This document shows, piece after piece, positions 1-8,242 of a stretch of DNA of 64,000 bases. The stretch is from the NCBI GenBank assembly GCA_963817785.1, contig CAWFPL010000005.1, forward strand, positions 124,001 through 188,000. The letters run 5' to 3'. The notes beneath the pieces were generated by a model. The model made no database searches. It was not told the origin of the DNA and was given only the letters and a program-made list of their open reading frames with translations. Every line of letters begins with the position of its first letter. Position 1 is the stretch's first letter. Both the position numbers and the translations under genes were made by a program. The DNA comes from JAKALD01 sp963817785. Its GTDB lineage: Bacteria > Pseudomonadota > Gammaproteobacteria > Burkholderiales > SG8-39.

Positions 1-601
1 CTTTCGGCACGAAAGTCGCGATCGATGCAGGGCCAACCTCTTCCGCGGGATTGGCAACCTTCTCGCCATGCAGGATCGCAAATCCGTAGATCTGCTTCAG
101 GATATCTCGCACGTGGATGGCCGTTGCGGGCGCGCCCCGATCGACGATGCTCACGCAGTGCGCGCGCAGGTCATCCGGTGAGATTTCCGTCAGCAGCCTG
201 TTGCGCCAAACCGGGAGCAGCTCGCGCTCGAAGATCGAGCGTCGCATCGCGCGCGTGCTGTCTGCCATCGGCGCCGCGGTCAGCCACTTCTCTCCAAATT
301 CCCCAAAACTCTTGGACTCCTTCAGCCGCCGCTTTTCGCGCTGCTTTTCGATCGCCGGCGAGATGCCGTCAGCGATGTTGCGCCTCGCGTCGATGCACTT
401 CTCGCGCGCCCGGGCAAGCGACAATCCGTCGGGTCCATATTTGCCGAGATAGATCGTCTCCCGGCGCCCGTTCAGACGGTAGTCCATCCGAAATGAGAGC
501 GCGCCCTTGGTCGTGACGTGGACATACATCCCGTCCCGGTCCCCGACCTTGTAGTCTTTTTCCTTTGGTTTCAGAGCTTTAATTGCGACGTCCGTCAGCA
601 T
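1..601 (-). CDS. int: Tyrosine recombinase (P4-type integrase), 3' end outside window
   Basis: Reading the minus strand from an ATG at 601 gives an open frame of 200 codons running off the left edge without a stop. The protein opens with MLTDVAIKALKPKEKDYK and has YVHVTTKGALSFRMDYRLNG and ETIYLGKYG, the pattern of the N-terminal arm-binding domain (DUF4102) of P4-like integrases. From about residue 95 (SFGEFGEKWL) the SAM-like core-binding domain follows, with DDLRAHCVSIVDRGAPATA. The catalytic domain with its R-H-R-Y residues would lie left of position 1 and is not visible. GAGGGG about 6 bases before the ATG supports the start. The gene's 5' end faces the 3' end of guaA, as is usual for integrases next to their attachment site. 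Family assignment is firm; activity cannot be judged. Confidence 0.88.
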   Translation of the reverse strand, partial: MLTDVAIKALKPKEKDYKVGDRDGMYVHVTTKGALSFRMDYRLNGRRETIYLGKYGPDGLSLARAREKCIDARRNIADGISPAIEKQREKRRLKESKSFGEFGEKWLTAAPMADSTRAMRRSIFERELLPVWRNRLLTEISPDDLRAHCVSIVDRGAPATAIHVRDILKQIYGFAILHGEKVANPAEEVGPASIATFVPK

Positions 602-616
602 GCCACCCCTCGCCAG

Positions 617-767
617 AAAACTACCGTCAGGCAATTTTAGCGCGCCGTAGATCAGAAAATGTGTGCATTTTCAGATCAATAGACGATAAAAACTACCGTC
701 AGAGGCCCGCGTGGCCATGACGGTAGTCGCGATTGTGATGACAGGCAATAGGGTCGACCACCGTCAG
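617..767. repeat. Repeated ACTACCGTCAG boxes between int and guaA (candidate integrase arm sites)
   Basis: AAAACTACCGTCAG occurs twice, identically, at 617-630 and 689-702 (72 bases apart). An inverted copy of ACTACCGTCA lies at 718-727, and a one-mismatch copy, ACCACCGTCAG, at 757-767; CCCGTCAG follows at 772-779. Such direct and inverted copies just upstream of an integrase gene resemble arm-type binding sites. They cover the likely int promoter, so they could also serve autoregulation. The repeats are seen; the function is inferred. Confidence 0.6.
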
Positions 768-859
768 CCGTCCCGTCAGATCGGATTTCTGCGCCCCGAT
801 AGCCACCGATAGGTGGTGACTGTTTTATTTATTTATTCCAGCGGCTTACGGCGTTTTGT

Positions 860-905
860 GGGATAGCCTGGGATACCCTCGGAAGGGCCAAAATCATTCC
901 CACTC
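860..905. other. Candidate attachment-site core at the guaA stop codon
   Basis: The last guaA codons (reading GAGTGGGAATGA on the minus strand) are followed on the element side by two near-identical nonamers, GGGATAGCC (860-868) and GGGATACCC (870-878). The guaA 3' end is the recognised target of this integrase class. The crossover bases cannot be fixed without the other junction or an empty site. Confidence 0.4.
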
Positions 906-2474
906 GATCGTGGCGGGCGGCTTCGAGGAGATGTCGTACACCACCCGGTTGAAGCCGCGCACCTCGTTGATGATCCGGTTGGACACCCGCGCCAGCAGGT
1001 CGTGGGGCAGCTCCGCCCAGCCCGCGGTCATGAAGTCGGTGGTCTGCACCGCGCGCAGCGCCACGACGTGCTGGTAGGTACGCCCGTCCCCCATCACGCC
1101 GACCGAGCGCACCGGCAGGAACACGGCGAATGCCTGCGCGGTCCGGTCGTACCAGGACCTGCCGTCGCTGCCCCTAGTGTTCCTGAGCTCCTCGACGAAG
1201 ATGGCGTCGGCCTGACGCAGGAGGTCCACATGCTCGCGCCTGACCTCGCCCAGGATGCGCACCGCCAGCCCCGGCCCCGGGAACGGATGCCGGTCGATCA
1301 TGTCGCGCGGCAGGCCGAGGGCCAGACCGAGCTCGCGCACCTCGTCCTTGAACAGCTCGCGCAGCGGCTCGAGCAGCTTCAGGTGCAGCGTCTCCGGCAG
1401 GCCGCCTACGTTGTGGTGCGACTTGATCGTCTTGGCCTTCTTGCTCTTGGCACCCGCCGATTCGATCACGTCCGGGTAGATCGTGCCTTGCGCGAGCCAC
1501 TTCGCGTTGGGCAGCTTCGCCGCCTCGCGCTGGAACAGCTCGACGAAGCGCTTGCCTATGATCTTGCGCTTCTGCTCGGGATCCTCCACGCCGCGCAGCG
1601 CATCGAAGAATTCGTCGCTCGCGTCAACGTGCACCACCTTGACGCGCAGGCTGCGGGCGAAGGTCTGCATCACCTGCTCGGCCTCGTTCAGACGCAGCAG
1701 TCCGGTATCCACGAACACGCAGGTCAGACAATCGCCGATCGCTCCGTGAATGAGCGCCGCGGCGACCGACGAGTCGACTCCTCCGGAGAGGCCGAGGATG
1801 ACCTCCTCGTTCCCGACCTGCTCGCGGATGCGCACAGTCGCTTCGGCGACGTAGTCGGGCATGCTCCAGTCCGTGCCGCAACCGCAGATGTCGTGCACGA
1901 ACCGCTGCAGGATGCGCGCGCCCTGCAGGGTGTGCGTCACCTCCGGATGGAATTGCACCGCGTAGAAACGGCGCGCTTCGTCCGCCATGGCCGCGATCGG
2001 ACACGCGTCGGTGGAGGCCATAACCTTGAAGCCCGGCGGCAGCTCGACCACCTTGTCGCCGTGGCTCATCCAGACGTTGAGCATGCCCTGGCCTTGCGCG
2101 CCGCGCCGATCCTCGATGCCCTCGAGCAGCCGGGTGTGGCCGCGCGCCCGCACCTCGGCGTAGCCGAACTCGCGCACCGTGCCGGGCTCGACCTTGCCGC
2201 CCAGCTGCTGCGCCATGGTCTGCATGCCGTAGCAGATGCCGAACACCGGCACGCCGAGCTCGAATACCGCCTGCGGCGCCTTGTCGGTTGACTCCTCGTA
2301 CGCCGACATGGGACTGCCGGACAGGATCACGCCCTTCGCACCGAATTCGCGCACGAACGCGTCGGAGACGTCGCAGGGATGAATTTCGCAGTAGACCTTC
2401 GCTTCGCGCACGCGGCGCGCGATCAGCTGGGTATATTGCGCGCCGAAATCGAGGATCAGGATCTTCTGGTGCAT
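894..2474 (-). CDS. guaA: GMP synthase (glutamine-hydrolysing)
   Basis: Converts XMP, glutamine and ATP to GMP in the cytoplasm. The 526-residue protein has the class I amidotransferase domain first, with nucleophile Cys81 in GICYGMQ and the His176/Glu178 pair in FHPEV. The ATP-pyrophosphatase domain follows with LSGGVDSS at about 229-236, and the C-terminal dimerisation part ends in TIEWE. ATG start and full family length. It lies just downstream of guaB on the same strand (7-base gap), so the two steps from IMP to GMP are probably co-transcribed. Its 3' end is the apparent insertion point of the neighbouring integrative element, and the reading frame is intact through the stop. Confidence 0.98.
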   Translation of the reverse strand: MHQKILILDFGAQYTQLIARRVREAKVYCEIHPCDVSDAFVREFGAKGVILSGSPMSAYEESTDKAPQAVFELGVPVFGICYGMQTMAQQLGGKVEPGTVREFGYAEVRARGHTRLLEGIEDRRGAQGQGMLNVWMSHGDKVVELPPGFKVMASTDACPIAAMADEARRFYAVQFHPEVTHTLQGARILQRFVHDICGCGTDWSMPDYVAEATVRIREQVGNEEVILGLSGGVDSSVAAALIHGAIGDCLTCVFVDTGLLRLNEAEQVMQTFARSLRVKVVHVDASDEFFDALRGVEDPEQKRKIIGKRFVELFQREAAKLPNAKWLAQGTIYPDVIESAGAKSKKAKTIKSHHNVGGLPETLHLKLLEPLRELFKDEVRELGLALGLPRDMIDRHPFPGPGLAVRILGEVRREHVDLLRQADAIFVEELRNTRGSDGRSWYDRTAQAFAVFLPVRSVGVMGDGRTYQHVVALRAVQTTDFMTAGWAELPHDLLARVSNRIINEVRGFNRVVYDISSKPPATIEWE

Positions 2475-2481
2475 CCCGACC

Positions 2482-3942
2482 CTATTCGATCCGGTAATTG
2501 GGAGCCTCTTTGACGATCTGCACGTCGTGCACGTGAGACTCCCGGATGCCGGCCGCCGTGATCTCCACGAAGCGCGCCCGGCTGCGCAGCTCGTCCACGG
2601 TCGCGCATCCGGTGTAGCCCATGCTGGCTCGCACCCCGCCGAGCAGCTGCTGGATCACCGAGACTGCGCTGCCCTTGTAGGGGACGCGCCCCTCGACGCC
2701 CTCCGGGACGAGCTTGTCGACGTTCATCTCCGATTCCTGGAAGTAGCGGTCGGCGGCGCCCTTCTGCATGGCCCCGAGCGAACCCATGCCGCGGTAGGAC
2801 TTGTAGGAGCGTCCCTGATACAGCTCGATTTCGCCCGGCGACTCCTCCGTGCCGGCAAACAGCGATCCGAGCATCACCGCATGCGCGCCCGCGGCGAGCG
2901 CCTTGGCGATGTCGCCCGAGTAGCGCACCCCGCCGTCGGCGATCAGCGGCACGTCGCTCTTTTCCAGCGCGGCGGCGACGTTCTCGATCGCGGTGATCTG
3001 CGGCACGCCCACCCCCGCGACGATGCGCGTGGTGCAGATCGAGCCCGGCCCGATGCCGACCTTGACGCCGTCGGCGCCGTGATCGACCAGCGCCTTCGCG
3101 CCCTCGCCGGTGCCCACGTTGCCGCCGATCACCTGCACCTGCGGGAACTGCTTCTTGATCCACTGCACGCGGTCGAGTACGCCCTGCGCATGGCCATGCG
3201 CCGTATCCACGATCAGCACGTCGGCGCCGGCCTCGACTAGTGCCTCGACGCGCTCCTCGGTGCCCTCTCCCACTCCGACCGCGGCCCCGACCCGCAGCTT
3301 GCCCTGCGGATCCTTGCAGGCATTCGGATGCTCGGTCTCCTTGGTGATGTCCTTGACGGTGATCAGGCCCTTGAGATGAAAGTCCGCGTCGACCACCAGC
3401 ACGCGCTCCAGGCGGTGCTTGTGCATCAGCTGCAGGGCTTCGTTGCGGCTGGCGCCCTCGCGCACGGTGACCAGGCGCTTCTGCGGAGTCATCACCGCCT
3501 TTACCGGCTGGTCGAGGTTGGTCTCGAAGCGCAGGTCGCGGTTGGTCGCGATGCCGACCACCTTGCCCGCCTTCACCACCGGGAAGCCGGAGATCTTGTT
3601 CTGCGCCTGCAGCGCGATCACCTCGCGCACCGTCATTTCTGGCGTCACGGTCATCGGGTCGCGCAGCACCCCGGACTCGAAGCGCTTGACCTTCGCGACC
3701 TGCGCCGCCTGCTCCTTCGGCGAGAAATTCTTGTGCACGATGCCGATGCCGCCTTCCTGGGCGATCGCGATCGCCAGCCGGGCTTCCGTCACGGTGTCCA
3801 TGGCGGCCGACACCAGCGGGATGTTCAGCTCGAGCTTACGGGTGAGGCGGGTCTTGAGGGAGACTTCCCGAGGCAGGACGCGCGAGTGGGCGGGAAGAAG
3901 AAGGACGTCGTCGAAGGTCAGCGCCTTCTGGATGACGCGCAT
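2482..3942 (-). CDS. guaB: IMP dehydrogenase
   Basis: Oxidises IMP to XMP with NAD+, the first committed step to guanine nucleotides. The 486-residue protein starts MRVIQKALTFDDVLLLP and is interrupted by a CBS-domain pair at roughly residues 95-205 (DPMTVTPEMTVRE ... RVLVVD). The catalytic loop GPGSICTTRIVAGVGVPQ carries the active-site cysteine near residue 304, and the flap/nucleotide region GGVRYSGDIAKALAAGA follows. The ATG at 3942 was chosen over a longer upstream reading because AAGGTGA precedes it and homologues begin at this methionine. guaA follows immediately. Confidence 0.97.
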   Translation of the reverse strand: MRVIQKALTFDDVLLLPAHSRVLPREVSLKTRLTRKLELNIPLVSAAMDTVTEARLAIAIAQEGGIGIVHKNFSPKEQAAQVAKVKRFESGVLRDPMTVTPEMTVREVIALQAQNKISGFPVVKAGKVVGIATNRDLRFETNLDQPVKAVMTPQKRLVTVREGASRNEALQLMHKHRLERVLVVDADFHLKGLITVKDITKETEHPNACKDPQGKLRVGAAVGVGEGTEERVEALVEAGADVLIVDTAHGHAQGVLDRVQWIKKQFPQVQVIGGNVGTGEGAKALVDHGADGVKVGIGPGSICTTRIVAGVGVPQITAIENVAAALEKSDVPLIADGGVRYSGDIAKALAAGAHAVMLGSLFAGTEESPGEIELYQGRSYKSYRGMGSLGAMQKGAADRYFQESEMNVDKLVPEGVEGRVPYKGSAVSVIQQLLGGVRASMGYTGCATVDELRSRARFVEITAAGIRESHVHDVQIVKEAPNYRIE

Positions 3943-3967
3943 GTAGTCACCTTGCTCGCAAAAACGC

Positions 3968-3996
3968 ATTATAAGCGAGCGCGGCGCGCGGTTGAA
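3968..3996 (-). promoter_or_regulatory. Probable sigma-70 promoter of guaBA
   Basis: On the minus strand a perfect TATAAT (complement of 3968-3973) is spaced 17 bases from TTCAAC (complement of 3991-3996), a half-matching -35 box. Transcription would start near 3961, leaving a leader of only about 20 bases that contains the guaB ribosome site. Seen by pattern only. Confidence 0.55.
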
Positions 3997-4098
3997 GGCA
4001 GGCGCGTTGACGCAGGCGGGGAAACTCGCTACCGTCCGCGTGTCCTCCGGGCGGCGCCCCGCGCGCCGGCGCCGGAACGGGCACCCGAGGAGCACGCC

Positions 4099-4563
4099 AT
4101 GAGAAAGATCTTCGCCACCGGATTCGCCCTCGCCGCCGCGACATGCGTCGCGGCGGGCGCGCACGCGCAGGCCTATCGCTGGACGGACAAGAACGGCCAC
4201 GCGCAGTTTGGCGACATCCCGCCGCCCGGGGTGAACGCGACGCCGCTCAACCTGCCCGCCACGCCGCCCGCCGCGTCGGGCTCAGGCGACAAGCCCCCCC
4301 TGACGCCGGCCGAGGAGCAACAGCAGTTCCGCAAGCGCCAGCTCGACAAGCAGAAGGCGGAGGAGAAGGCGCAAAAGGAGCGCGAGCGGGCGCAGGCCAA
4401 GCAGCAGAACTGCGCCAGCGCGCAGGAAAGCCTGCGCATGCTGCAAAGCGGCCAGCGCGTCGTGAAGATCGACGCCAAAGGCGAGCGCTACTTCATCGAT
4501 GACGCGCAACGCGCGCAGGAGACCGCGCGCGCGCAGGACGCGGTCAAGCAGTGGTGCAACTAG
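4099..4563 (+). CDS. DUF4124-domain secreted protein
   Basis: A 154-residue protein with a clear Sec signal peptide (MRKIFATGFALAAATCVAAGAHAQA), then the short DUF4124 motif AYRWTDKNGHAQFGDIPP, a proline-rich stretch and a strongly charged, probably helical segment rich in K, E, Q and R (about 75-110). Proteins of this family are widespread in betaproteobacteria and have no firm function. The ATG at 4099 has GAGGAG upstream and gives the signal peptide. It is transcribed divergently from guaB, and its stop codon overlaps that of the convergent rnfH (shared CTAG at 4560-4563). Confidence 0.85.
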   Translation: MRKIFATGFALAAATCVAAGAHAQAYRWTDKNGHAQFGDIPPPGVNATPLNLPATPPAASGSGDKPPLTPAEEQQQFRKRQLDKQKAEEKAQKERERAQAKQQNCASAQESLRMLQSGQRVVKIDAKGERYFIDDAQRAQETARAQDAVKQWCN

Positions 4564-4841
4564 CGGCGGCCGATCACGCGCCTGCGCCGCGCCTCCTTCG
4601 GGTCGATGACCAGCGGCCGATAGATCTCGATCCGGTCGCCGTCGGCGAGCAAGGCATCGAGCGCGGTCAGCTTGCCATGGATCCCTACTTTCTGGCTGGC
4701 TAGGTCGATCTCCGGAAAACGCGCGAGCAATCCGGAGGCCTCGATCGCCGCACGCACGGTCGTTCCGGGCTCCAGCTCGACCAGGAACGTGCCCTGGCAC
4801 AATAGTCCGGCGTATACCACTTCAACCCGCAGCCGGGCCAT
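4560..4841 (-). CDS. rnfH: RnfH/UPF0125 family ubiquitin-fold protein
   Basis: A 93-residue protein beginning MARLRVEVVYAG, with TTVRAAIEASGLL, VGIHGKLTALDALLADGDRIEIYRPLVIDPKEARRRR, the signature of the RnfH (RatB-like) family with a beta-grasp fold. Its function is unproven. The pairing with ratA is conserved in proteobacteria, and here the two genes overlap by 20 bases (4822-4841), so they are surely translated from one message. The ATG at 4841 matches homologue starts. Confidence 0.9.
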   Translation of the reverse strand: MARLRVEVVYAGLLCQGTFLVELEPGTTVRAAIEASGLLARFPEIDLASQKVGIHGKLTALDALLADGDRIEIYRPLVIDPKEARRRRVIGRR

Positions 4842-5265
4842 AGACTGTCTCCGCGCGCCGCTTGAACGCGTCGACCATGGTGTTGGCGATGTGATCGAAC
4901 AGGGGTTCGAGCGCCGCAGCCAGCACCCGGTTCGCGAACTCGTACTCGAGCGCGAACTCGATTTTCGCAGCGCGCTCGGCAAGCGGCGTAAAGCGCCAGG
5001 TGGCGCTGAAACGCCGGAACGGTCCTTCGATCAGGCGCATCTCGATTGCAGTCTGCGGGCGGTTCTCGTTTGCGGTGGTAAATGCCTGCCGGATCCCCTT
5101 GAGTCCCACCGTGAGGGTCGCGACCGTGCGCTCCGGCGAGCGCTCGCGCACCTCGGCCTTGAGGCACCACGGCAGGAATCGGGGGTACGATTCGATGTCC
5201 TCCACCAGCGCGTACAGCTCGGCGGAGCGGTGCTCGACGATCGCGGAGCGCTCGACGCGTTTCAT
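4822..5265 (-). CDS. ratA: RatA-like START-domain (coenzyme Q-binding) protein
   Basis: A 147-residue polyketide cyclase/START-fold protein: MKRVERSAIVEHRSAELYALVEDIESYPRFLPWC, then AFTTANENRP and LFDHIANTMVDAFKRRAE. Relatives bind ubiquinone (Coq10-like); E. coli RatA has also been reported to inhibit 70S ribosome assembly. The ATG at 5265 is preferred to a longer reading because homologues start MxxVxRSALV. It heads a two-gene unit with rnfH and is divergent from smpB across a 50-base gap. Confidence 0.88.
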   Translation of the reverse strand: MKRVERSAIVEHRSAELYALVEDIESYPRFLPWCLKAEVRERSPERTVATLTVGLKGIRQAFTTANENRPQTAIEMRLIEGPFRRFSATWRFTPLAERAAKIEFALEYEFANRVLAAALEPLFDHIANTMVDAFKRRAETVYGPAAG

Positions 5266-5282
5266 GGCGCTGCGTCGCTCAC

Positions 5283-5291
5283 TGTTAGAAT
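5283..5291 (+). promoter_or_regulatory. Possible extended -10 promoter of smpB
   Basis: TGTTAGAAT (5283-5291) is an extended -10 element, TGn followed by TAGAAT, in the 50-base gap before smpB. No good -35 box is visible, which is tolerated for extended -10 promoters. The start codon is 24 bases downstream. Confidence 0.35.
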
Positions 5292-5315
5292 TTCCGCCCT
5301 TTCCCGCCGCCACCT

Positions 5316-5759
5316 ATGCCCATCGCCCAGAACCGCAAGGCTTTCCACGACTACTTCGTCGAGGAGCGCTACGAGGCCGGCCTCGTGCTCGAGGGCTGGG
5401 AGGTCAAGGCGATCCGCGCGGGCAGGGTACAGCTGAGCGAAGCCTACGTGGTGGTCAAGAATGCGGCCCTGTGGCTGATCGGGGCGCACATCAGCCCCCT
5501 GCCTACGGTGTCGACCCACTTCACCCCGGATCCGGTGCGCACGCGCAAGCTGCTGCTGCACGCGGAGGAGACCAAGCGCCTCATCGGGAAGGTGGAGCAG
5601 CGGGGCTACGCGTTGATCCCGCTCGATCTGCATTTCAAGCAGGGGCGTATCAAGATCGAAATCGGCCTGGCGCGCGGCAAGCAGCGGCACGACAAGCGGG
5701 CTGCCGAGCGTGACCGCGACTGGCAGCGCGAGAAGCAGCGGCTGCTACGCAGCCGCTGA
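5316..5759 (+). CDS. smpB: SsrA-binding protein (trans-translation)
   Basis: Binds tmRNA and delivers it to stalled ribosomes. The 147-residue protein has the family pattern from the start: IAQNRKAFHDYFVEERYEAGLVLEGWEVKAIRAGR, then LLLHAEETKRLIGK, and a basic C-terminal tail (KQRHDKRAAERDRDWQREKQRLLRSR) that enters the mRNA channel. Full family length, ATG start. Its last 15 bases overlap the end of the convergent ppsA. No tmRNA gene is seen nearby. Confidence 0.97.
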   Translation: MPIAQNRKAFHDYFVEERYEAGLVLEGWEVKAIRAGRVQLSEAYVVVKNAALWLIGAHISPLPTVSTHFTPDPVRTRKLLLHAEETKRLIGKVEQRGYALIPLDLHFKQGRIKIEIGLARGKQRHDKRAAERDRDWQREKQRLLRSR

Positions 5760-8147
5760 GCGGCGCGCCGATCCCGCGCTGCCGGGCTCGCCGGTCTCGG
5801 CCAGCGCCAGCCAGGTCGAGACCACGGTGTCCGGGTTGAGCGACATGCTCTCGATGCCCTGATCCATCAGCCAGCGCGCAAAATCGACATGGTCCGATGG
5901 GCCTTGTCCGCAGATGCCGACGTACTTGCCGTGCTTGCGGCAGGCGCCGATCGCCATCGAGAGCATGCGCTTGACCGCCGGGTCGCGCTCGTCGAACGCT
6001 TCGGCGACCAGCCCCGAGTCCCGATCCAGGCCGAGGGTGAGCTGGGTGAGATCGTTGGAGCCGATCGAGAAGCCGTCGAAGACCTCGAGGAACTCCTCGG
6101 CCAGTACCGCGTTCGAAGGCAACTCGCACATCATCACGATCCTGAGGCCTTTCTCGCCGCGCCTCAGGCCGTTGCGGCCCAGCAGCTTGATCACCTCCTC
6201 CGCCTCGTGCACGGTGCGCACGAACGGCACCATGAGCTCGACGTTGGTCAGCCCGAGCTCGTCGCGTACCTTGCGCATCGCGGCGCACTCCAGCTCGAAG
6301 CAGTCGCGGAAGCTTTCGGCGACGTAGCGCGAGGCGCCGCGGAAGCCGAGCATCGGGTTCTCCTCGTCCGGCTCGTAGCGCACGCCGCCGATCAGCTTCT
6401 TGTACTCATTCGACTTGAAGTCGGACAGCCGCACGATCACCGGCTTGGGCCAGAACGCGGCCGCGATGGTGGCGATGCCTTCGACCATCTTCTCGCGATA
6501 GAACGCCTTCGGATCGGCGTAGCCGCGCGCTGCGTTCTCCACGCGCGCCTTCAGCTCGGCGGGCAGGTCCGGGTACTCGATGCAGGCCTTGGGGTGAACC
6601 CCGATCTCGTTGTTGATGATGAATTCCAGCCGCGCCAGCCCGACGCCGGCGTTGGGCAGCTGCGCGAAGGTGAAGGCGAGCTGCGGGTTGCCCACGTTCA
6701 TCGCGATCTTCACCGGAATCTGCGGCATCTCGCCGAGCTCGGTGACGGACACCTCGAACGGCAGCACCCCGTCGTAGACGTTCCCGGTGTCGCCTTCGGC
6801 GCACGACACCGTTACCGGCTGGCCGTCCTGCAGGCGCGCCGTCGCATCGCCGCAGCCCACGACCGCCGGGATCCCCAGCTCGCGCGCGATAATCGCCGCG
6901 TGGCAAGTGCGGCCGCCGCGGTTGGTGACGATCGCGGCGGCGAGCTTCATGACCGGTTCCCAGTTCGGGTCCGTCATGTCGGTCACCAGCACGTCGCCGC
7001 GCTTGACGCTGGCCATCTTCGAGGCATCCGCGACGAGGCGCACCACGCCGGTCCCGATCTTGTGTCCGATCGCTCGGCCGCTGGCCAGCACCTTGGCGCG
7101 GCCTTTGAGCTGGTAGCGCTCCTCGGCCTCGCGCTTGCGCGACCTGACGGTCTCGGGCCGCGCCTGCAGCACGTAGATCCCGCCGTCGGTCCCGTCCTTC
7201 GCCCACTCCACGTCCATCGGGCGGCCGTAGTGCTGCTCGATGGCGAGCGCGTAGCGCGCCAGCTCGAGCACATCGGCGTCGTTCAGTGCAAAGCGGTTGC
7301 GCTCGGTCTCGGGTACGTCGACGGTCCGCGTCGAGCGCCCCGCGCTGACGCGGTCGGTGAACACCATTTTCTGCAGCTTCGAGCCCAGCCCGCGGCGGAT
7401 GATCGCCGGGCGCCCCTGCGCCAGCATCGGCTTGTGCACGTAGAACTCGTCCGGGTTGACCGCGCCCTGCACTACCGTCTCGCCCAGGCCGTAGGACGCG
7501 GTGATGAACACGACGTCGCGAAATCCCGACTCCGTGTCGAGCGTGAACATGACGCCGGCGGCGCCCAGGTCGCTGCGCACCATCTGCTGTACCGCAGCCG
7601 ACAGCGCCACCGTTGCATGCTCGAAGCCGTGATGGACCCGATACGAGATCGCGCGGTCGTTGTACAGCGAGGCGAACACGTGCCGGATCGCTTCCAGGAC
7701 GTTGTCCGCCCCGCGGATGTTGAGGAAGGTCTCCTGCTGGCCGGCGAAAGAGGCATCCGGCAGATCTTCGGCCGTGGCAGAGGAGCGCACGGCAAATGAT
7801 ATTTCACCTGAGTTAAGATCTTCAAGTTTTTGATAATAAACCCGTATCTCATCTTCAATCGCTTTCGGAAAGGGTGCCTCGACAATCCACTTCCGGATTT
7901 CCGCGCCGCATTGGGCGAGCGCGTCGACGTCGCCCGGGTCAAGGCTCTTGAGGCGTCCGCCGATGTGGCGGTCGAGGCCACTCCCGGCCAGGAACTCCCG
8001 GTAGGCCTGGGCCGTGGTCGCGAAGCCGCCAGGAATGCGGACACCGCGCTGGGACAGGGCCCCCATCATTTCGCCCAGCGACGCGTTCTTGCCTCCGACC
8101 TTGTCCAGGTCGGTCATGCGCAGATCCTTGAGCCAGGCCACGTACAT
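5745..8147 (-). CDS. ppsA: Phosphoenolpyruvate synthase
   Basis: Makes PEP from pyruvate and ATP, for gluconeogenesis. The 800-residue protein has the ATP-grasp/PPDK N-terminal domain (LDKVGGKNASLGEM; FAVRSSATAEDLPDASFAGQQ), the phosphohistidine swivel domain with GGRTCHAAIIARELGIPAVVGCG, and the PEP-binding barrel with FSIGSNDLTQLTLGLDRDS and the C-terminal GICGQGPSD. The ATG at 8147 matches homologue starts. It is divergent from its regulator ppsR. Odd feature: codons for about residues 95-118 (7793-7868) are strikingly AT-rich although the frame stays open and the flanking motifs are perfect. Confidence 0.97.
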   Translation of the reverse strand: MYVAWLKDLRMTDLDKVGGKNASLGEMMGALSQRGVRIPGGFATTAQAYREFLAGSGLDRHIGGRLKSLDPGDVDALAQCGAEIRKWIVEAPFPKAIEDEIRVYYQKLEDLNSGEISFAVRSSATAEDLPDASFAGQQETFLNIRGADNVLEAIRHVFASLYNDRAISYRVHHGFEHATVALSAAVQQMVRSDLGAAGVMFTLDTESGFRDVVFITASYGLGETVVQGAVNPDEFYVHKPMLAQGRPAIIRRGLGSKLQKMVFTDRVSAGRSTRTVDVPETERNRFALNDADVLELARYALAIEQHYGRPMDVEWAKDGTDGGIYVLQARPETVRSRKREAEERYQLKGRAKVLASGRAIGHKIGTGVVRLVADASKMASVKRGDVLVTDMTDPNWEPVMKLAAAIVTNRGGRTCHAAIIARELGIPAVVGCGDATARLQDGQPVTVSCAEGDTGNVYDGVLPFEVSVTELGEMPQIPVKIAMNVGNPQLAFTFAQLPNAGVGLARLEFIINNEIGVHPKACIEYPDLPAELKARVENAARGYADPKAFYREKMVEGIATIAAAFWPKPVIVRLSDFKSNEYKKLIGGVRYEPDEENPMLGFRGASRYVAESFRDCFELECAAMRKVRDELGLTNVELMVPFVRTVHEAEEVIKLLGRNGLRRGEKGLRIVMMCELPSNAVLAEEFLEVFDGFSIGSNDLTQLTLGLDRDSGLVAEAFDERDPAVKRMLSMAIGACRKHGKYVGICGQGPSDHVDFARWLMDQGIESMSLNPDTVVSTWLALAETGEPGSAGSARRSAAA

Positions 8148-8242
8148 GTTGGCCGTCCCTCCGTGGTTGCCCGATGCGACGAAAAACGCTTATTTTATCG
8201 GCTCCTGATTTGTTGCGCAGCAGCACCGGGGCCTTTTCCAGC

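Larger units (their letters stand above)
1..893. mobile_element. Edge of an integrative element inserted at the 3' end of guaA
   Basis: An integrase gene reads leftward away from the exact end of guaA (stop codon 894-896). The guaA 3' end is an established attachment site for integrative elements, whose integrases leave the target gene intact. The 292 bases between int and guaA hold no gene but carry repeat boxes suited to integrase binding. The element body and its far attachment site are outside the window, so its size and cargo are unknown. The boundary at about 893 is inferred; the true core overlap probably extends a few bases into guaA. Confidence 0.7.

Noticed and set aside
617..767. 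The ACTACCGTCAG boxes as a small CRISPR array
   Set aside because: Copies are short, uneven in spacing, in mixed orientation, and lie next to an integrase rather than cas genes.
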